64,000 nucleotides of DNA from Gammaproteobacteria bacterium (GCA_016218365.1 JACREF010000007.1:49897-113896), one strand, 5' to 3'. Numbered from the stretch's first letter, positions 10,792 to 19,630 are shown. Translations and numbers: made by a program. Notes: a model not told the origin generated them from the sequence alone.

Positions 10792-12870
10792 TTACACCAG
10801 ACCCACGGCCACAAGGCCGAGGTCGATGAGCTTGATACCGACGAACGGAACCAGGATGCCGCCCAAGCCATAGATCGCGAGATTGCGCCGCAACACCACG
10901 TTGGCGCTCTGCGGGCGGTATTTGACACCCTTGAGTGCCAGCGGGATTAGCGCCACGATGATCAAGGCATTGAAGATCACCGCCGACAGGATCGCAGACA
11001 TCGGGCTGGCCAGCCCCATGACATTGAGGGCATTCAGCTGCGGGTACATCGCCACGAACATGGCCGGGACGATGGTGAAGTACTTGGCGACGTCGTTGGC
11101 GATGCTGAAGGTCGTCAGCGCACCGCGGGTCATCAACATCTGCTTGCCGACCTCCACCACCTCGAGCAGCTTGGTTGGGTTCGAGTCGAGATCGACCATG
11201 TTGCCGGCCTCCTTGGCCGCCTGGGTGCCGCTGTGCATCGCCACTGCGACGTCGGCCTGGGCGAGCGCCGGTGCGTCGTTGGTGCCGTCTCCTGTCATCG
11301 CTACCAGCCGGCCCTCGGCCTGGTACTGGCGGATCAGCGCGAGCTTGGCCTCGGGCGTGGCCTCGGCGAGGAAGTCGTCGACACCGGCCTCGGCGGCGAT
11401 GGCCGCGGCGGTCAGGCGGTTGTCGCCAGTGATCATCACGGTTTTGATGCCCATGCGACGCAGCTCGACGAAGCGTTCCTTGATGCCGCCCTTGACGATG
11501 TCCTTGAGTTCGATCACACCCAACACGCGTGTTCCGTCGGCGACCACAAGCGGGGTACTACCGCGCCGTGATACATCGTCCGCGGACTGCAGCGCCTGAT
11601 TCGGGAAGACACCGCCGCTGGTCTCGACATGCTTGCGGATCGCATCCATCGCCCCCTTGCGAATCTGCCGACCCTCGATGTTGACGCCGCTCATGCGCGT
11701 GTGTGCGGAGAACGGTACGAAGGTCGCACCCAACGCAAGGATGTCACGTTCGCGCAGGTTGAAGCGTTTTTTGGCAAGTACCACGATGCTGCGGCCTTCG
11801 GGTGTTTCGTCGGCAAGCGAGGCGAGTTGCGCGGCATCGGCCAGTTGCTGCTCCGCCACGCCATGTACCGGCAGGAACGCGGAGGCCTGGCGGTTGCCGA
11901 GGGTGATGGTGCCGGTTTTGTCGAGCAGCAGCACGTCGACGTCACCGGCCGCTTCGACCGCACGTCCGGAGGTCGCGATGACGTTCGCACCCAGCATGCG
12001 GCTCATCCCGGCAATACCGATGGCTGACAGCAGCGCACCGATAGTGGTCGGGATCAGGCACACCAGCAGCGCCACCAGCGCGGTGAGCGTGACCGGCTGG
12101 CCGGCCTTGGCCACTTCCACCGCGAACAACGAGTAGGGCAGTAACGTGACAGTGGCCAGCAGGAAGACCAGTGTGAGCGCCACCAGCAGGATGGTGAGCG
12201 CGATTTCGTTCGGTGTCTTCTGGCGCTTCGCGCCTTCGATCAGGGCGATCATCCGGTCGATGAAGGCCTCGCCAGGATTGACGGTGATGCGCACGACGAT
12301 CCAGTCGGACAGCACCGTGGTGCCGCCGGTGACAGCGGAGAAGTCGCCACCCGCTTCGCGAATGACGGGTGCGGACTCGCCGGTGATAGCGCTCTCGTTG
12401 ACCGAGGCGACGCCTTCGATCACCTCGCCGTCGGCCGGGATCATGTCACCGGCCTTCACCAGCACCACGTCACCACGCCGCAGGTCGATGCCACGCACTT
12501 CATCAACCACGGCACCGTAGTGCGGTTCGTGCAGCTTCCTGGCGATCACGCCCTTCTTGGCACCACGCAGCGCGGCAGCCTGTGCCCGGCTGCGGCCCTC
12601 GGCCATCGCCTCGGCGAAGTTGGCGAACAGCACCGTGAACCACAGCCACAGGGTGGTGACGCCGATGAACCAGGCTGGCGCCTCACCACGGCCTTCAAAC
12701 AAGGCCTGTATCCACAGTCCGGTGGTGAAGATGCTGCCCACGTATACCACAAACATCACCGGGTTCCTGAGCTGGACGCGTAGAGCGAGTTTACGGAAGG
12801 CCGCGACCAGCGCCGGTTTGATCAGGGTCGGATCGAACATGGAATATTTCTTTGTCATCATGATGGTCAC
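10792..12870 (-). CDS. kdpB: K+-transporting P-type ATPase catalytic subunit KdpB
   Basis: This P-type ATPase subunit energises K+ import. The actuator-domain TGES is at residues 163-166; phosphorylation of this Ser inhibits the E. coli pump, and it is retained here. The phosphorylation site is DKTGT with Asp317, and the hinge motif is [11 protein letters not shown] near 525. Seven membrane segments are recognisable, including the PTTIGAL segment of M4. The length of 692 is slightly above the E. coli 682 because of the N-terminal region. The start codon lies one base after the kdpA stop, so expression is coupled. Confidence 0.97.
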   Translation of the reverse strand: MTIMMTKKYSMFDPTLIKPALVAAFRKLALRVQLRNPVMFVVYVGSIFTTGLWIQALFEGRGEAPAWFIGVTTLWLWFTVLFANFAEAMAEGRSRAQAAALRGAKKGVIARKLHEPHYGAVVDEVRGIDLRRGDVVLVKAGDMIPADGEVIEGVASVNESAITGESAPVIREAGGDFSAVTGGTTVLSDWIVVRITVNPGEAFIDRMIALIEGAKRQKTPNEIALTILLVALTLVFLLATVTLLPYSLFAVEVAKAGQPVTLTALVALLVCLIPTTIGALLSAIGIAGMSRMLGANVIATSGRAVEAAGDVDVLLLDKTGTITLGNRQASAFLPVHGVAEQQLADAAQLASLADETPEGRSIVVLAKKRFNLRERDILALGATFVPFSAHTRMSGVNIEGRQIRKGAMDAIRKHVETSGGVFPNQALQSADDVSRRGSTPLVVADGTRVLGVIELKDIVKGGIKERFVELRRMGIKTVMITGDNRLTAAAIAAEAGVDDFLAEATPEAKLALIRQYQAEGRLVAMTGDGTNDAPALAQADVAVAMHSGTQAAKEAGNMVDLDSNPTKLLEVVEVGKQMLMTRGALTTFSIANDVAKYFTIVPAMFVAMYPQLNALNVMGLASPMSAILSAVIFNALIIVALIPLALKGVKYRPQSANVVLRRNLAIYGLGGILVPFVGIKLIDLGLVAVGLV

Positions 12871-12871
12871 C

Positions 12872-14665
12872 TCAGTTTCCGGCCCACAGGATTAGGTGCT
12901 CAACCGCTGGCCCCAGTGCCAGGGCCGGTACATAGGTCAACGCGCCAACCAGCAGCACGGTGCCAATCAGGAGTCCCACGAACATTGGCCCGTGTGTGGG
13001 CATGGTACCGGGGCCGTGTGCCAGGCGTTTCTTAGTGGCCAGTGAACCGGCGATGGCCAGCACCGGCACGATCACGGCGAAGCGCCCGAACCACATGGCC
13101 ACGCCGAGCCAGCCGTTGTAGAACGGGGTGTTGGCGCCCAGGCCCGCGAAGGCGCTGCCGTTGTTGTTGGCAGCGGACGAGAACGCGTACAACACCTCAG
13201 AGAAGCCGTGCACACCCGGATTGAAAATGGTCGCCGTGCCGCCGCCCGCCATCACCGCGATCGCAGTGCCGAGCAGCACCAGTGCCGGGGTCATCAGGAT
13301 GCCGACCGCAACCATCTTCATGTCGAAGGCCTCGATCTTCTTGCCGAGGTATTCGGGCGTGCGGCCGATCATCAGGCCGGCGACGAACACTGCCATGATG
13401 GCGTAGAGCAGCATGCCATATAGACCCGAACCGACGCCGCCGAACACCACCTCGCCCAGTTGCATCATCCACAGTGGTACCAGCCCGCCGAGCGGCGTGA
13501 ATGAGTCATGCATGCCATTGACCGCCCCGCACGAGGCGGCGGTGGTGATGGTGGCGAACAGCCCCGAGGCCCCGATACCGAAGCGGGTTTCCTTGCCCTC
13601 CATATTGCCACCCGATTGTAGTGCGCTCACCGCCTGATCGGCGCCAAGCTTGGCGAGCAGCGGGTTGCCCTGTTGCTCAAACATCATCGCCGCGATCGCA
13701 GCACCGACGAAGATCACCGTCATCGCTGCCAGCACCGCCCAGCCCTGGCGCGTGTCCCCGGTCGCTCGGCCGAATGCATAGACCAATCCCGCCGGGATCA
13801 GGAAGATCGTCAGCATCTGCAAAAAGTTGGTCAGGGCGCTTGGGTTCTCGAACGGGTGCGTCGAGTTGGCATTGAGGAAGCCGCCGCCGTTGGTGCCGAG
13901 CATCTTGATTGCCTCCTGAGAGGCAATCGGTCCCATTGGCAAGGTCTGTGTCGGCACGCTAATCGTCGCGGTGACCACGGCGCCTGTGGCGTCCTTGACC
14001 GTCTGTCCGGCGGTGTCGAGTTTTGGTGTCTCGTAGATTGTCGGTTCGAGCGTGGTGACCTGCTGGTAGGCGGAGAAGTTCTGGATCACGCCTTGGCTCA
14101 CCAAAACCAATGCAAAGACAAACGACAGTGGCAGCAGCAGGTAGGCCGTGATGCGATAAAGATCGGCCCAGAAGTTGCCGATGGTCTGCATCGAGTGCCG
14201 CGCGAAGCCGCGGATCAAGGCGAATGCGACGGCGATGCCGGTGGCGGCCGAGAGAAAATTCTGCACCGCGAGTGCGAGCATCTGGGTGAGATAACTCATG
14301 GTCGTCTCGCCGCCGTAGCCCTGCCAGTTGGTGTTGGTCACGAAGCTGATAGCGGTGTTGAAGCTCGAATCCGGCGTCACATTCGGCATCTGCTGCGGAT
14401 TGAGCGGCAGCCACAGCTGCAGGCGCTGCAGCGCATACACCATGAGCACACCGACCACGCTGAACATCAGAACGGCCAGCGCGTACTGGCGCCAGTTCAT
14501 TTCGTCATGGATCCCGCATATGCGAAAGATGCCGGTCTCGAGCCGCAGCTGCGGTCGCCAGTGCGGCGCTTCCATCAATTTGGTGATATAAAGGCCCAGC
14601 GGCTTGACCGTCGCGAACAGCACGCCGAGAAAAGCCGCCAGGAGTAACCAGGATTGGGTGGTCAT
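12872..14665 (-). CDS. kdpA: K+-transporting ATPase channel-like subunit KdpA
   Basis: KdpA forms the selectivity-filter-bearing, channel-like subunit of the KdpFABC complex in the inner membrane. The 597 residues contain four M1-P-M2-like repeats. The filter loops are visible as [32 protein letters not shown] and NNNGSAFAG. The family usually has about 560 residues; the extra length sits in the loop around residues 200-250 (ending [13 protein letters not shown]). The start codon is immediately adjacent to the kdpF stop. It is the largest membrane gene of the operon. Confidence 0.97.
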   Translation of the reverse strand: MTTQSWLLLAAFLGVLFATVKPLGLYITKLMEAPHWRPQLRLETGIFRICGIHDEMNWRQYALAVLMFSVVGVLMVYALQRLQLWLPLNPQQMPNVTPDSSFNTAISFVTNTNWQGYGGETTMSYLTQMLALAVQNFLSAATGIAVAFALIRGFARHSMQTIGNFWADLYRITAYLLLPLSFVFALVLVSQGVIQNFSAYQQVTTLEPTIYETPKLDTAGQTVKDATGAVVTATISVPTQTLPMGPIASQEAIKMLGTNGGGFLNANSTHPFENPSALTNFLQMLTIFLIPAGLVYAFGRATGDTRQGWAVLAAMTVIFVGAAIAAMMFEQQGNPLLAKLGADQAVSALQSGGNMEGKETRFGIGASGLFATITTAASCGAVNGMHDSFTPLGGLVPLWMMQLGEVVFGGVGSGLYGMLLYAIMAVFVAGLMIGRTPEYLGKKIEAFDMKMVAVGILMTPALVLLGTAIAVMAGGGTATIFNPGVHGFSEVLYAFSSAANNNGSAFAGLGANTPFYNGWLGVAMWFGRFAVIVPVLAIAGSLATKKRLAHGPGTMPTHGPMFVGLLIGTVLLVGALTYVPALALGPAVEHLILWAGN

Positions 14666-14755
14666 CTAGAAGTCCTCCGCCTTGATCAGCGCGTAGACGA
14701 GGTAGCCCAGTAACAGCAGCGCGACTACGGCACCGATGACATAGATCGGACTCAT
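14666..14755 (-). CDS. kdpF: KdpF small stabilising subunit
   Basis: This 29-residue single-span peptide reads MSPIYVIGAVVALLLLGYL followed by VYALIKAEDF. That matches KdpF, which sits at the KdpA-KdpB interface and stabilises the complex. Its stop abuts the kdpA start codon, and its ATG lies one base after the stop codon of the upstream 31-codon gene. A longer in-frame extension exists but would read through the upstream small gene and has no ribosome binding site. Confidence 0.92.
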   Translation of the reverse strand: MSPIYVIGAVVALLLLGYLVYALIKAEDF

Positions 14756-14756
14756 A

Positions 14757-14852
14757 TCACACCTTCCGCGGCGGCAGCCGCTCGCAACCGGCCACAAGAC
14801 CAACGAGCAATAGACAAAGCGCGCCGAGCAAGGCACACCAGGCGATATCCAT
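14757..14852 (-). CDS. 31-residue predicted membrane peptide heading the kdp operon
   Basis: An ATG with a strong Shine-Dalgarno (GGAGG, four bases upstream) opens a 31-codon frame that begins MDIAWCALLGALCLLLV, forms one hydrophobic span and ends with VAGCERLPPRKV. It stops one base before the kdpF start. Similar very short peptides with a hydrophobic span and a Cys-acidic-Arg motif precede kdpF in other bacterial operons as I recall, but I know of no assigned function. The strong ribosome binding site, which kdpF itself lacks, suggests that this peptide drives coupled translation of kdpF. It could alternatively be an extra Kdp accessory subunit. Confidence 0.7.
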   Translation of the reverse strand: MDIAWCALLGALCLLLVGLVAGCERLPPRKV

Positions 14853-14931
14853 AGGTCCTCCACACTTGAATGACGTAATGAGAAGACTACGAACTTCGAT
14901 ATCAATTTGCTGAAAAGATTACTGGCTTCAG

Positions 14932-14948
14932 TATAAAAATGGTGTAAA
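14932..14948 (-). promoter_or_regulatory. candidate KdpE operator
   Basis: Read on the operon strand, the site is TTTACA-N5-TTTATA, about 80 nt upstream of the first kdp start codon. The E. coli KdpE site, from memory, is the pair TTTATA-N5-TTTACA. The half-sites and spacing are identical here but in swapped order. I could not identify a convincing -10/-35 pair between the box and the gene. Confidence 0.55.
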
Positions 14949-15118
14949 TGCGCTCAGCGTGCCCGTGGCTCAAACGGTGGTATCCGTCCGCCTTGCCCTG
15001 AGTGGCCCCAATAATCGAGCCATTGGCCAGCTGGCTGTCAGGCCGGCGATATAGGCGGCATCTGTTAAAGACAGTGAATTGACATTGCGGGAATTCACTC
15101 TGGCCAGCTCCTTGGCGC

Positions 15119-15147
15119 AAAAAAGGCGCTGGCCATGATGGCCAGCG
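15119..15147 (-). terminator. Rho-independent terminator of ssrA
   Basis: On the minus strand a perfect 9-bp stem CGCTGGCCA with a TCA loop is followed by CC and six T residues, 10 nt after the CCA end of tmRNA. It shows that transcription runs through the intron to this point. Confidence 0.92.
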
Positions 15148-15173
15148 GTCTTTTAATGGTGGAGGCGGCGGGA

Positions 15174-15488
15174 CAGCGTATTCCATCTCTTTCGAGACGG
15201 GCTGGACTATGCCTTCATCCTGAAGATCAGGATGCGGGGCGTGTTATTCATGCCCTCTCCCCAACCCTCTCCCGCAAGCGGGAGAGGGGGGAAGAACAAG
15301 GACATGAATCCTAGTGCCCGCCCAGCCGGTTGCCCGGTGTCGGCGAGTCTATGAGTCTCTACAGGGCAGCCCTGAGGTTGGCCCTCTTGCTACCCCTCGG
15401 CGTTGCCCTAGCAATCCATATTGCCGTAGGTTTCACCGATGTGAGCCCCGTTATCACTCTGCCTTCGCAAGCAGAGGCGACCCTATTG
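15174..15488 (-). other. group I intron in the T-loop of tmRNA
   Basis: The 315-nt insert separates T-loop positions 6 and 7. Exon-end CGAU can pair with GUCG at 15478-15481 (P1), giving the U.G wobble at the 5' splice site, and adjacent GG can pair with the first bases of exon 2 (P10). P2 is an 8-bp hairpin with a GCGA tetraloop. P3 can form UCGGUG/CGCCGA. An R-like AGAGACUCAUAGA (15348-15360) and an S-like AAGGCAUAGUCC (15204-15215) supply P7. P8 is CCGG-GCAA-CCGG and P9 is UCUC-GAAA-GAGA. The last intron base is G. No homing endonuclease frame is present, so it looks like a stand-alone ribozyme. The P4-P6 pairing is plausible but not settled by eye. Confidence 0.85.
15253..15288 (-). repeat. 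REP-like palindrome inside the intron
   Basis: A 10-bp palindrome CCCTCTCCCG-CTTG-CGGGAGAGGG, followed by TTGGGGAGAGGG, lies within the intron between P8 and the 3' strand of P7. It is flanked by the complementary arms ATTCATG and CATGAAT, so it would extend a peripheral stem. A near-identical copy lies just downstream of smpB in the opposite genomic orientation. Confidence 0.85.
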
Positions 15489-15709
15489 ATCGAACCCGCG
15501 TCCGCAAGCTCTCCGCCCTCGGCTCTACATGTGTATCCACGTCTATTGATTTAACCGCGCGCTACCCGACGGGCAGGGAAGACGAACGGCGAGCCCGGAA
15601 GAGTTCTGACGAATTGGCCCCGGGCGGGCCGCAACGCGAGCTTATGAGAGTCGACGCCTGATGACGGACGCATAAGCACGGCTCCGGTCAGACGGCACCC
15701 TACCGGGTA

Positions 15710-15742
15710 TTAAGCGGCGAGTGCGTAGTTGTCTTCGTTGGC
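15710..15742 (-). other. tmRNA proteolysis-tag reading frame
   Basis: The resume codon GCC opens ten sense codons reading ANEDNYALAA, followed by TAA. With the alanine carried by tmRNA itself, the appended tag would be A-ANEDNYALAA. The terminal LAA is the usual ClpXP recognition end. The E. coli tag differs only in having DE in place of ED. Confidence 0.95.
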
Positions 15743-15839
15743 AACTATGATTTGCAGCTGGATTTACGAGGTGATCTGCCCCTCGACATGCACCTTGGGG
15801 TTCGCAACCCACGTCGAAGCCATGTCGCCCCCAGTCCTC

Positions 15840-15868
15840 ATTATCGGGCCAGGGGTGGGGGAATTCAA
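15840..15868 (-). promoter_or_regulatory. sigma-70 promoter of ssrA
   Basis: On the minus strand TTGAAT and GATAAT are separated by exactly 17 bp, and the -10 box ends 7 bp before the first G of mature tmRNA. ssrA can therefore be expressed independently of smpB, with a transcription start at or next to the mature 5' end. Confidence 0.85.
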
Positions 15869-15901
15869 GGGCGAATGCCGGAGGACATTGAAATTACCGC
15901 T

Positions 15902-15937
15902 CCCTCTCCCGCATGCGGGAGAGGGTTGGGGAGAGGG
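15902..15937 (+). repeat. REP-like palindrome downstream of smpB
   Basis: This is the second copy of the CCCTCTCCCG-palindrome unit, ending TTGGGGAGAGGG, located between the smpB stop codon and the ssrA promoter. It differs from the intron copy by one base in the loop (GCATGC in place of GCTTGC). It may help to stabilise the smpB mRNA end. Confidence 0.85.
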
Positions 15938-15944
15938 GTGCACG

Positions 15945-16418
15945 TCAGCGCACCTTCAGCAGCCGCTGCTTCTCGCGCTGCCATTCACGCTCCTTGACGG
16001 TGGCGCGTTTGTCATGTTCCTTTTTGCCCTTGGCCAGTCCGACGTCGAGCTTGGCGCGACCGCGTTTCCAGTGCAGGTTGAGCGGGATCAGCGTGTAGCC
16101 CTTGCGCTCGACGGCGCCGATCAGCTTGTTCAGCTCATTGCGGTGCAGCAGCAATTTGCGCGAACGGGTCGGGTCGGGGTGGACATGGGTCGAGGCGGTG
16201 GCCAGTGGCGAGATGTGGGCGCCGAACAGCCAAGCCTCGCCGTTCTTGATCAGCACATAACTTTCACTGAGCTGGGCACGGCCGGCGCGCAGGCTCTTGA
16301 CCTCCCAGCCCTCCAGCGCCAGGCCGGCCTCGTAGTGCTCTTCGATGGTGTAGTCGTGGCGGGCTTTGCGGTTGATGGCGATCTGGCTCGCGCCGTCGCC
16401 TTTTTTGTTGGCAGTCAT
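15945..16418 (-). CDS. smpB: SsrA-binding protein SmpB
   Basis: SmpB binds the tRNA-like domain of tmRNA and mimics the anticodon arm in the ribosomal decoding centre. The ATG starts [20 protein letters not shown] and gives 157 residues, the normal length; a longer in-frame extension has no similarity. The OB-fold core [22 protein letters not shown] is intact, as is the basic C-terminal tail [17 protein letters not shown] needed for accommodation. It lies immediately upstream of ssrA on the same strand, as in E. coli. Confidence 0.96.
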   Translation of the reverse strand: MTANKKGDGASQIAINRKARHDYTIEEHYEAGLALEGWEVKSLRAGRAQLSESYVLIKNGEAWLFGAHISPLATASTHVHPDPTRSRKLLLHRNELNKLIGAVERKGYTLIPLNLHWKRGRAKLDVGLAKGKKEHDKRATVKEREWQREKQRLLKVR

Positions 16419-16560
16419 GGGGTGACATTCTAGGCCAACAGGGCGGTCGATTAAAGTTTTCACGGTACATGGTGCGATAACGCAGTCAGCGCCCCTGTCA
16501 CGCCCAGGGCAAAGACGGTAAGATGACCGCCATAAATACTTGCGTTCCCCAGGAGGTCCA

Positions 16561-17931
16561 GTGAGCCTGTTTCGCACCAAACCTGTCACTCAGGAGATTG
16601 ATTCCGGCCTGCGGCGCTGCCTGACCGCCACGGATCTTACACTGCTCGGCATCGGCGCCATCATCGGTGCCGGCATCTTTGTGCTGACCGGGGTCGCGGC
16701 CGCGACCAAGGCCGGGCCGGCGATCACGTTGTCGTATATCGTCGCCGGCTTTGCCTGCGCCTTTACGGCGCTGGCCTATGCCGAGCTGGCGTCCACGGTC
16801 GGCGGCTGCGGCAGCGCCTACGGCTATTCGTATGCCGGCTTTGGCGAGATCATCGCCTGGCTGATCGGCTGGGACCTGATCCTCGAATACGGGCTGGCGA
16901 CACCGACGGTGGCGATCGGCTGGTCGGGCTATGCCAACAATGCGCTGGTCGCGATGGGGGTCCATCTGCCGCCGCTGTTGCTGGCGGCGCCGGGCGCCGG
17001 GGGGCTGATCAATCTGCCGGCGGCACTGATCATCGCAGTGCTCGGCACGCTGCTGGCGATCGGCGTGCACATGAGCGCACGCTTTAATGCCGCGATGGTG
17101 GCGATCAAGCTGATCGCGATCGCGGTGTTCATTGGTGTCGCGATGTTCAATGTCAATCCGGCGAACTGGCACCCGTACATGCCGTTTGGCTGGGAAGGGG
17201 TCATGGGCGGCGCGGCGCTGATCTTCTTCGCCTACATCGGTTTTGATGCGGTGTCGACGGCGGCCGAGGAGGCGGTGCGGCCGCAACGCGACCTGCCGAT
17301 CGGCATCCTGGTGTCGCTGGCGGTGTGTACCGTCATCTATATCGTCGTCTCCGGTTTGCTGACCGGCATCGTGCCCTATACCACGCTGAACGTGTCGTCA
17401 CCGGTGGCCGACGCATTGTTGAACCTCGGCCATCGCACCGCCGCCGGGCTGATCGCCGCTGGCGCCATCGCCGGGCTGACGACGGTGATGCTGGTGCTGT
17501 ACTACGGCCTGACGCGCATCTTCCTGGCCATGGCCCGTGACGGGCTGCTGCCGCCGGTATTTTCAAAGGTCAACCCGGTGACCAAGACCCCGCTGCGCAT
17601 CATCCTGGTCAGTGGCGTGTTCATGGCGCTGGTCGCCGGCCTGTTGCCGATCGGCACCGTCGCCGAGTTGGTCAATATCGGCACGCTGGCGGCGTTTGCG
17701 CTGGTGTGCGGCGGTGTCATCTACATGCGTTATTCACACCCGGACCTGCCGCGGCCGTTCCGGACCCCGTTCAGTCCGGTGATCCCGGTGCTCGGCATCA
17801 TCTTTTGCAGCTATCTGATGTACAGCCTGCCGTTGGTGACCTGGCAGCGTTTCTTCATCTGGATGGCGCTGGGTCTGGTGGTGTATTTTGCCTACAGCCG
17901 CTCGCATAGCGTGCTGGCGAAACAGCACTGA
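16561..17931 (+). CDS. APC-family amino acid permease
   Basis: This twelve-span inner-membrane transporter belongs to the amino acid/polyamine/organocation superfamily, in the YfnA/cationic amino acid transporter branch by motif. The signature [15 protein letters not shown], forming the unwound TM1 substrate site, is near residue 38, and [16 protein letters not shown] marks TM6. I chose the GTG start because AGGAGG lies four bases upstream and the resulting N-terminus, MSLFRTKPV, is typical. It has 456 residues. The substrate is uncertain. It is divergent from smpB. Confidence 0.88.
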   Translation: MSLFRTKPVTQEIDSGLRRCLTATDLTLLGIGAIIGAGIFVLTGVAAATKAGPAITLSYIVAGFACAFTALAYAELASTVGGCGSAYGYSYAGFGEIIAWLIGWDLILEYGLATPTVAIGWSGYANNALVAMGVHLPPLLLAAPGAGGLINLPAALIIAVLGTLLAIGVHMSARFNAAMVAIKLIAIAVFIGVAMFNVNPANWHPYMPFGWEGVMGGAALIFFAYIGFDAVSTAAEEAVRPQRDLPIGILVSLAVCTVIYIVVSGLLTGIVPYTTLNVSSPVADALLNLGHRTAAGLIAAGAIAGLTTVMLVLYYGLTRIFLAMARDGLLPPVFSKVNPVTKTPLRIILVSGVFMALVAGLLPIGTVAELVNIGTLAAFALVCGGVIYMRYSHPDLPRPFRTPFSPVIPVLGIIFCSYLMYSLPLVTWQRFFIWMALGLVVYFAYSRSHSVLAKQH

Positions 17932-17955
17932 CGGCAGCGAGGTACGGACCGTTAG

Positions 17956-18393
17956 ATGGTGGTGATCCAGCGTCAGGCCCTGGTGCCATATACCGCAGCC
18001 GAGATGTATGCGCTGGTCGATGATGTCGCGGCCTATCCGCAGTTTCTGCCGTGGTGCCGCAGCAGCCGGATCGCATTTCGCAATGAGGATGAGGTCGAGG
18101 CATCGATCGAGCTGGCGCGCGGCAGCCTGCACAAGACCTTTACGACCCGCAACCGGCTGCAGCATGGCAAGATGATCGAGATGCGGCTGGTCGAGGGGCC
18201 ATTCCATCATCTGCAGGGTTGCTGGCGCTTTGAGGCGCTGGGGTCGGACGGTTGCCGGGTGATGCTGGATCTGGAGTATGAGTTTTCGAATGTATTGCTG
18301 AAGATGACCGTGGGGCCGGTGTTCAACCAGATCGCCAATACCCTGGTCGATGCCTTCAGCCAGCGGGCGGTGGAGATCTATGGAAAACGGTGA
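17956..18393 (+). CDS. ratA: RatA/COQ10-family START-domain protein
   Basis: This 145-residue START/polyketide-cyclase-like protein opens with the family pattern ALVPYTAAEMYALVDDVAAYPQF cut by FLPWC. E. coli RatA was reported as a toxin blocking 70S assembly, whereas mitochondrial COQ10 binds ubiquinone; the in vivo role of bacterial members is unsettled. The gene follows the permease by 25 nt and overlaps rnfH by 14 nt, the conserved ratA-rnfH pairing of Gammaproteobacteria. Confidence 0.9.
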   Translation: MVVIQRQALVPYTAAEMYALVDDVAAYPQFLPWCRSSRIAFRNEDEVEASIELARGSLHKTFTTRNRLQHGKMIEMRLVEGPFHHLQGCWRFEALGSDGCRVMLDLEYEFSNVLLKMTVGPVFNQIANTLVDAFSQRAVEIYGKR

Positions 18394-18712
18394 CAAGATT
18401 GAGATCGAGGTGGCCTATGCCCGCCCCGATGTGCAGACCATCCTGCCGGTCAAGATCGACCGGCACATGACGATCGAGGAGGCGATCCGCCATTCCGGCA
18501 TCCTCGAGGAATTCCCGGAGATCGATCTTGCGACCAACAAGGTCGGAGTGTTCGGCAAGCTGGCCAAGCTCAGCGCCACGTTGCAGCCCGGTGACCGCAT
18601 CGAGATCTATCGGGTACTGATCGCCGACCCGAAGGACGTGCGTCGCCAGCGTGCGGCCGACGGCAAGAAGATGAAGAAGGGCGGCGGTGCGCTGGATGAC
18701 GGCGTTGAATAA
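18380..18712 (+). CDS. rnfH: RnfH-family ubiquitin-like protein
   Basis: This 110-residue beta-grasp protein of the RnfH/UPF0125 family has the hallmark PVKIDRHMTIEEAIRHSGI, VGVFGKLAKL and GDRIEIYRVLIADPK cores. Its function is unknown despite frequent association with ratA and, in some species, rnf genes. The start ATGGAAAACGG lies inside the ratA C-terminus. The tail is lysine-rich (KKMKKGGG). Confidence 0.92.
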   Translation: MENGDKIEIEVAYARPDVQTILPVKIDRHMTIEEAIRHSGILEEFPEIDLATNKVGVFGKLAKLSATLQPGDRIEIYRVLIADPKDVRRQRAADGKKMKKGGGALDDGVE

Positions 18713-18715
18713 TCC

Positions 18716-18763
18716 GTCATTCCGGGCGCAGCGCAAGCTGCGACCCGGAATCCAGTCCTTCCC
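18716..18763. repeat. REP-like hairpin between rnfH and bamE
   Basis: The sequence GTCATTCCGGGCGCAGCG...GACCCGGAATCCAGTC forms a long stem (ATTCCGGG, then CGCAGC with a GCAA loop). It lies between convergent genes. A related unit with the same outer arms occurs just upstream of glmM. Confidence 0.75.
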
Positions 18764-18780
18764 CGCTGGCAGGCGAAATC

Positions 18781-19104
18781 TTAAGGCTGCAACGGTGGGT
18801 CGCTGACAAAACGCTCCAGCGTATCAGCGGTGAAGAATACCGCCAGATGGCGGCGCTGCGGCGGCTGACCCTTGATGCCGGTGTCCAGCGTATAGATATA
18901 ATCCCAGCGATTGGCATGGAACGGATCCTTGAGTGCCGGGTTGCCGAGTACAAAGCGTACCTGGCTGCGCGTCATGCCCGGGCGCAGTGTCGCCACCGCC
19001 TTGTCGTCGATGATGTTGCCCTGCTGGATCTCCGGGGTGTGGATCGCGCAACCACCCTGCAGCAAAGTCCCTACGGCCAGTATCAAAATGAGAATCTTTT
19101 TCAT
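18781..19104 (-). CDS. bamE: outer membrane assembly lipoprotein BamE
   Basis: BamE is the small lipoprotein of the beta-barrel assembly machine. The start MKKILILILAVGTLLQGGC gives a lipoprotein signal with the lipobox LQGGC (lipidated Cys near 19). The mature part has the SmpA/OmlA signature ATLRPGMTRSQVRFVLGNP and FHANRWDYIYTL. It has 107 residues. It is divergent from fur, an arrangement also known in Pseudomonas. Confidence 0.94.
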   Translation of the reverse strand: MKKILILILAVGTLLQGGCAIHTPEIQQGNIIDDKAVATLRPGMTRSQVRFVLGNPALKDPFHANRWDYIYTLDTGIKGQPPQRRHLAVFFTADTLERFVSDPPLQP

Positions 19105-19199
19105 CTGAGTTGTTCCACGCACGGCTAGCAGGTACATTAGGGCGATATCATAACGCAGACCGCCAGTGAGTGCATCGCTGGCCGGCAGGGAGTCGGACG

Positions 19200-19613
19200 G
19201 TGACCAGCACGGACCTGAAAAAGGCGGGACTGAAGGCGACGATGCCGCGGTTGCGCGTGTTCCAGATCCTCGAGGAAAACCACAAGCGCCACATGAGCGC
19301 CGAGGATGTCTACAAGGCCTTGATCGACAGCGGCGAGGACGTCGGCCTGGCGACCGTCTACCGCGTGTTGACGCAGTTTGAGGCCGCGGGCCTGATCGCT
19401 CGCCATCATTTCGGCGATGGCCATTCGGTGTTCGAGCTCGATCACGGCGGCCATCACGACCATATCCTGTGCGTCAAGTGTGGCCGCGTCGACGAGTTCA
19501 TCGACGAGACCATCGAGCAGCGCCAGCGCGAGATCGCCCGCAATGCCGGTTACGAGATGACCGACCACGCCTTGTATATCTACGGCATCTGCAACAGCTG
19601 CCGTAACAAGTGA
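19200..19613 (+). CDS. fur: ferric uptake regulator Fur
   Basis: Fur is the iron-dependent repressor: an N-terminal winged helix (about residues 1-80, recognition helix in VGLATVYRVLTQFEAAG) and a metal-binding dimerisation domain with GGHHDHILCVKCGRVDEF and CNSCRNK. The GTG start is chosen because VTSTDLKKAGLK is the standard Fur N-terminus and GGGAG lies eight bases upstream; the in-frame ATG ten codons earlier is less typical. It has 137 residues. It may share the 95-bp intergenic region with bamE for regulation. Confidence 0.96.
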   Translation: MTSTDLKKAGLKATMPRLRVFQILEENHKRHMSAEDVYKALIDSGEDVGLATVYRVLTQFEAAGLIARHHFGDGHSVFELDHGGHHDHILCVKCGRVDEFIDETIEQRQREIARNAGYEMTDHALYIYGICNSCRNK

Positions 19614-19630
19614 CCCCCGCCCCGCAAGGC

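Larger units (their letters stand above)
15157..15832 (-). ncRNA. ssrA: tmRNA (ssrA), interrupted in the T-loop by an intron
   Basis: tmRNA rescues stalled ribosomes together with SmpB, whose gene lies just upstream on the same strand. Exon 1 (15489-15832, 344 nt) begins GGGGGCGACATGGCTTCGAC and includes the resume codon, the tag frame and the pre-acceptor ACATGTAGAGCCGAGG. Exon 2 (15157-15173, 17 nt) is TCCCGCCGCCTCCACCA with encoded CCA. Joined, they give a perfect 5-bp T-stem (GCGGG/CCCGC) with the loop TTCGATT, and a 7-bp acceptor stem carrying the G3.U wobble that AlaRS recognises. The mature RNA would be 361 nt. The 315 nt between the exons is not part of any known tmRNA and looks like a group I intron. 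Confidence 0.95.

Noticed and set aside
14902..15186. 94-codon minus-strand frame between kdp and ssrA
   Set aside because: It starts in the intron end, runs through tmRNA exon 2 and the ssrA terminator and has no family resemblance.
15330..15554. 74-codon plus-strand frame across the intron and tmRNA exon 1
   Set aside because: It is antisense to tmRNA, has no ribosome binding site, and its apparent hydrophobic protein is a by-product of the structured RNA sequence.
15157..15832. Permuted two-piece tmRNA
   Set aside because: In permuted genes the 3' acceptor piece precedes the 5' piece. Here the order is the normal 5' to 3', the terminator follows the CCA end, and the spacer has a group I core with consistent splice sites.
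15157..15832. Genomic island integrated into ssrA
   Set aside because: Integrating islands restore an intact 3' end and carry an integrase. The insert is only 315 nt, encodes no protein on its transcribed strand and leaves no duplicated attachment sequence.
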